From Candidatus Zixiibacteriota bacterium (GTDB lineage: Bacteria > Zixibacteria > MSB-5A5 > GN15 > FEB-12): a stretch of DNA of 64,000 bases. The notes beneath the pieces are model-generated. The model did not search any database and was not told the origin of the DNA. It worked only from the letters and a program-made list of their open reading frames with translations. A program made the position numbers and the translations under genes. The stretch spans positions 62,001-126,000 of the forward strand of contig JBFLZR010000006.1 in the NCBI GenBank assembly GCA_040756055.1, written 5' to 3'. Positions within the stretch are counted from its first letter, which is position 1. Every line of letters starts with the position of its first letter. Positions 62,276-64,000 of this stretch are shown one piece after another.

Positions 62276-64000
62276 ATTACATCAGAGCATTGCGCTCAGC
62301 AGGCGCGGTCGCCCTGTTCGCCGCGATTGTGCTTGCAACCGCGGGGCAGATTGGAGCCGATGACAGCCGGTACCGTCAATCACCTCACGGCTCGGTAGAT
62401 AACGGGGTGTTGCGGACGCCGGATTATCCGCAGGGCAGTTGTGCCCAGTGTCATGTAACCCATGACCCCGACAATACCTTTCCCTACGGTCTTTTCACTT
62501 TCAATTCGAATGAGCTGTGTTTCTCGGCTTCTTCCGGCGGCTGCCACGCCGACCAGCCTACCGGAGCGACAGCAGGCTATCCGGCGCAGGAATCCGACCG
62601 CTTACCGATAGGCTCCAGCGACCCCGGCTACTTTGAATTCAACAGTGGGGGCACCAGACTACCCGGTCTGGAGAATCGCGTGCGATGGCCCGGACGGGTC
62701 GTGTGGGAGAACAGTATGTTTTCGCCACACTATTTCGATCAGGATATGCCGGTCAAAGACTGGTTCGGCAACGGCTCGTGCGATAATTGTCACAACCCCC
62801 ACGGCACACTCGCGCCACACGATATGCTGGACACGACTTATCGCGGCATCACCGGCTCGGAAGTCGGTCTGGAAGCTGAAAATTACGCGCTCTGTCTCGA
62901 GTGTCATCGCGTCGACGGACCGGTCGGTATGGATGATACCTCGCGGACAATCGCCTACTATTACGACAGGTCAATCAACCCCGGCGCCAGCAGCGGTCAC
63001 GGCGTTACTACCGGTGGAGGGTATGTGTCTTCCGGGATGCGTCTGCCGTGCTATGATTGCCACAATCCGCATGGTTCTACGGGGTATGGCGGGATGGGCG
63101 GCAACAGATACCTGCTCAGTGACCAGAGGACCGGATGGTACGGGCTGACTGATATTCGCAACGACAACACCCAGGTGCGACGGTTCTGTTTTGGCTGTCA
63201 CCCGTCATCCGACGGTGTCGCGCCGGCGGACGCGGTTGAAGGTCTGATGCTGCCGCCGCTGCCGGCATCGGTCGCCGAGCACGTCGCCAACTCGACCGAA
63301 CATTGCTACGAGTGCCACGGACGCGATTATTCTTCGCCAACCGGCAACAACGTTCATAATCCCGGTATAGGTGGAAGTTGTGTGGCCTGTCACGCTACCG
63401 CGCGCGGCACTCGCCGTCCCGTGGTGGGAGAGTTCGCTCTTGAGGCACACCACGTCAACGCCATCGGTGTCACCGATTCCGTGACCAACAATGATTGCGG
63501 TGTCTGTCACATGGAGGGGATTGCGGTGACCGGCGATATCAACGGCGCTTACCATGCCAACGGCTTTGTTGAACTGCGTGACCCGGACAACGGGCAATCC
63601 CTTAATGGCTTCACGAGCTTTACGCGTGACCTCAACAGCGCTTTTCTGGAGAGCTGGGTGGTACAAGTACAGAATTCGTTCTGCCTGAAGTGCCATGACG
63701 ATAATGGAGCCATGGCGGTTGAAGCGCGGGTGCCCGGCGGATCTTCTCTGGCACCGTTTTCGGACCCGGCCGCGACGGTCATCGATGTTTTCACCCAGTT
63801 TGACCCGCTCAACTCGTCGTATCATCCGGTGCGCGCTGTCGGCACTAATCCCTACACCGTGCCCGGCACGCAGAACAACTTTACCGCCACGATGCTGCCG
63901 CCTTTCAACCAGACAGCGGCGCACGATCTGATAAGTTGTTTCGATTGTCACGAAACAAGTGGTCACGGCAGCGCCAACAGTGGCATGCTTCTGACCGAGA
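62260..64000 (+). CDS. Large multihaem c-type cytochrome, 3' end outside window
   Basis: An open frame from the ATG at 62260 to the window edge (at least 580 residues). I checked the frame at ten haem sites. After a signal-like start (RALRSAGAVALFAAIVLATAG) come CAQCH, CDNCH, CLECH, CYDCH, CFGCH, CYECH, CVACH, CGVCH, CLKCH and CFDCH. A further site reads C-FSASSGG-CH, with seven residues between the cysteines instead of two. Spacing is irregular, with some long haem-free sections. It overlaps the six-haem gene by 16 bases and belongs to the same operon. Confidence 0.92.
   Translation, partial: MPQQINYIRALRSAGAVALFAAIVLATAGQIGADDSRYRQSPHGSVDNGVLRTPDYPQGSCAQCHVTHDPDNTFPYGLFTFNSNELCFSASSGGCHADQPTGATAGYPAQESDRLPIGSSDPGYFEFNSGGTRLPGLENRVRWPGRVVWENSMFSPHYFDQDMPVKDWFGNGSCDNCHNPHGTLAPHDMLDTTYRGITGSEVGLEAENYALCLECHRVDGPVGMDDTSRTIAYYYDRSINPGASSGHGVTTGGGYVSSGMRLPCYDCHNPHGSTGYGGMGGNRYLLSDQRTGWYGLTDIRNDNTQVRRFCFGCHPSSDGVAPADAVEGLMLPPLPASVAEHVANSTEHCYECHGRDYSSPTGNNVHNPGIGGSCVACHATARGTRRPVVGEFALEAHHVNAIGVTDSVTNNDCGVCHMEGIAVTGDINGAYHANGFVELRDPDNGQSLNGFTSFTRDLNSAFLESWVVQVQNSFCLKCHDDNGAMAVEARVPGGSSLAPFSDPAATVIDVFTQFDPLNSSYHPVRAVGTNPYTVPGTQNNFTATMLPPFNQTAAHDLISCFDCHETSGHGSANSGMLLTE

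Noticed and set aside
62633-63148. 171-codon plus-strand frame
   Set aside because: It is out of frame with the cytochrome frame starting at 62260, which carries ten CxxCH motifs in register.

Overview
The window looks like part of the chromosome of a diderm bacterium from an uncultivated FCB-related lineage. Candidate phylum Zixibacteria is my best guess, but I made no phylogenetic test. The reasons are a Rod/Mre wall-elongation operon, several exported beta-rich proteins, two proteins with a C-terminal NPFNP-type (type IX-like) sorting domain, a PorV-like outer-membrane protein, and very large multihaem cytochromes. Promoters are sigma70-like (TTGACA, 16-18 nt, TATAAT-like) and ribosome-binding sites are strong AAGGAG types.

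Layout. 1-4.9 kb: mreC (partial), mreD, mrdA, rodA and a DMT-family permease. 5.1-7.3 kb: an exported protein and, convergent with it, an ornithine-type aminotransferase. 7.5-14.1 kb (minus strand): a RAM-domain protein and NuoE-, NuoF- and GltD/NuoG-like subunits, resembling a soluble NAD(P)/ferredoxin electron-bifurcating complex. 14.4-19.8 kb: queG, rpe, tkt, a divergent glucokinase and thiamine pyrophosphokinase, then tRNA-Gln(CUG). 20.2-23.1 kb: an exported protein with a sorting tail, a lipoprotein and a small membrane protein. 23.1-36.2 kb (minus): a tightly coupled six-gene operon joining a 2251-residue exported beta-helix protein and a PorV/TPR protein to SpoIIE-type phosphatase, STAS-kinase, STAS and histidine kinase. 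36.5-40.6 kb (minus): OPT peptide transporter and S9 peptidase. 41.2-44.6 kb: a giant PAS/GAF-LuxR regulator. 44.6-47.1 kb: gene-poor, with a probable structured RNA and two or three small genes. 47.4-51.7 kb: tricorn-like protease and an exported DUF4412-like protein.

51.7-56.5 kb holds the most interesting element: a compact RiPP-type cassette. A 39-residue Cys/Tyr/Pro-rich peptide with a perfect Shine-Dalgarno is followed by a hairpin, two translationally coupled radical SAM/SPASM enzymes and an ABC exporter. I do not recognise the peptide as a member of a described family.

56.6 kb to the window edge is a cytochrome operon: a small exported protein, a 42-haem cytochrome, a beta-propeller protein, a six-haem cytochrome, and a cytochrome with at least ten haem sites that runs off the end. 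It is probably an extracellular or periplasmic electron-transfer module.
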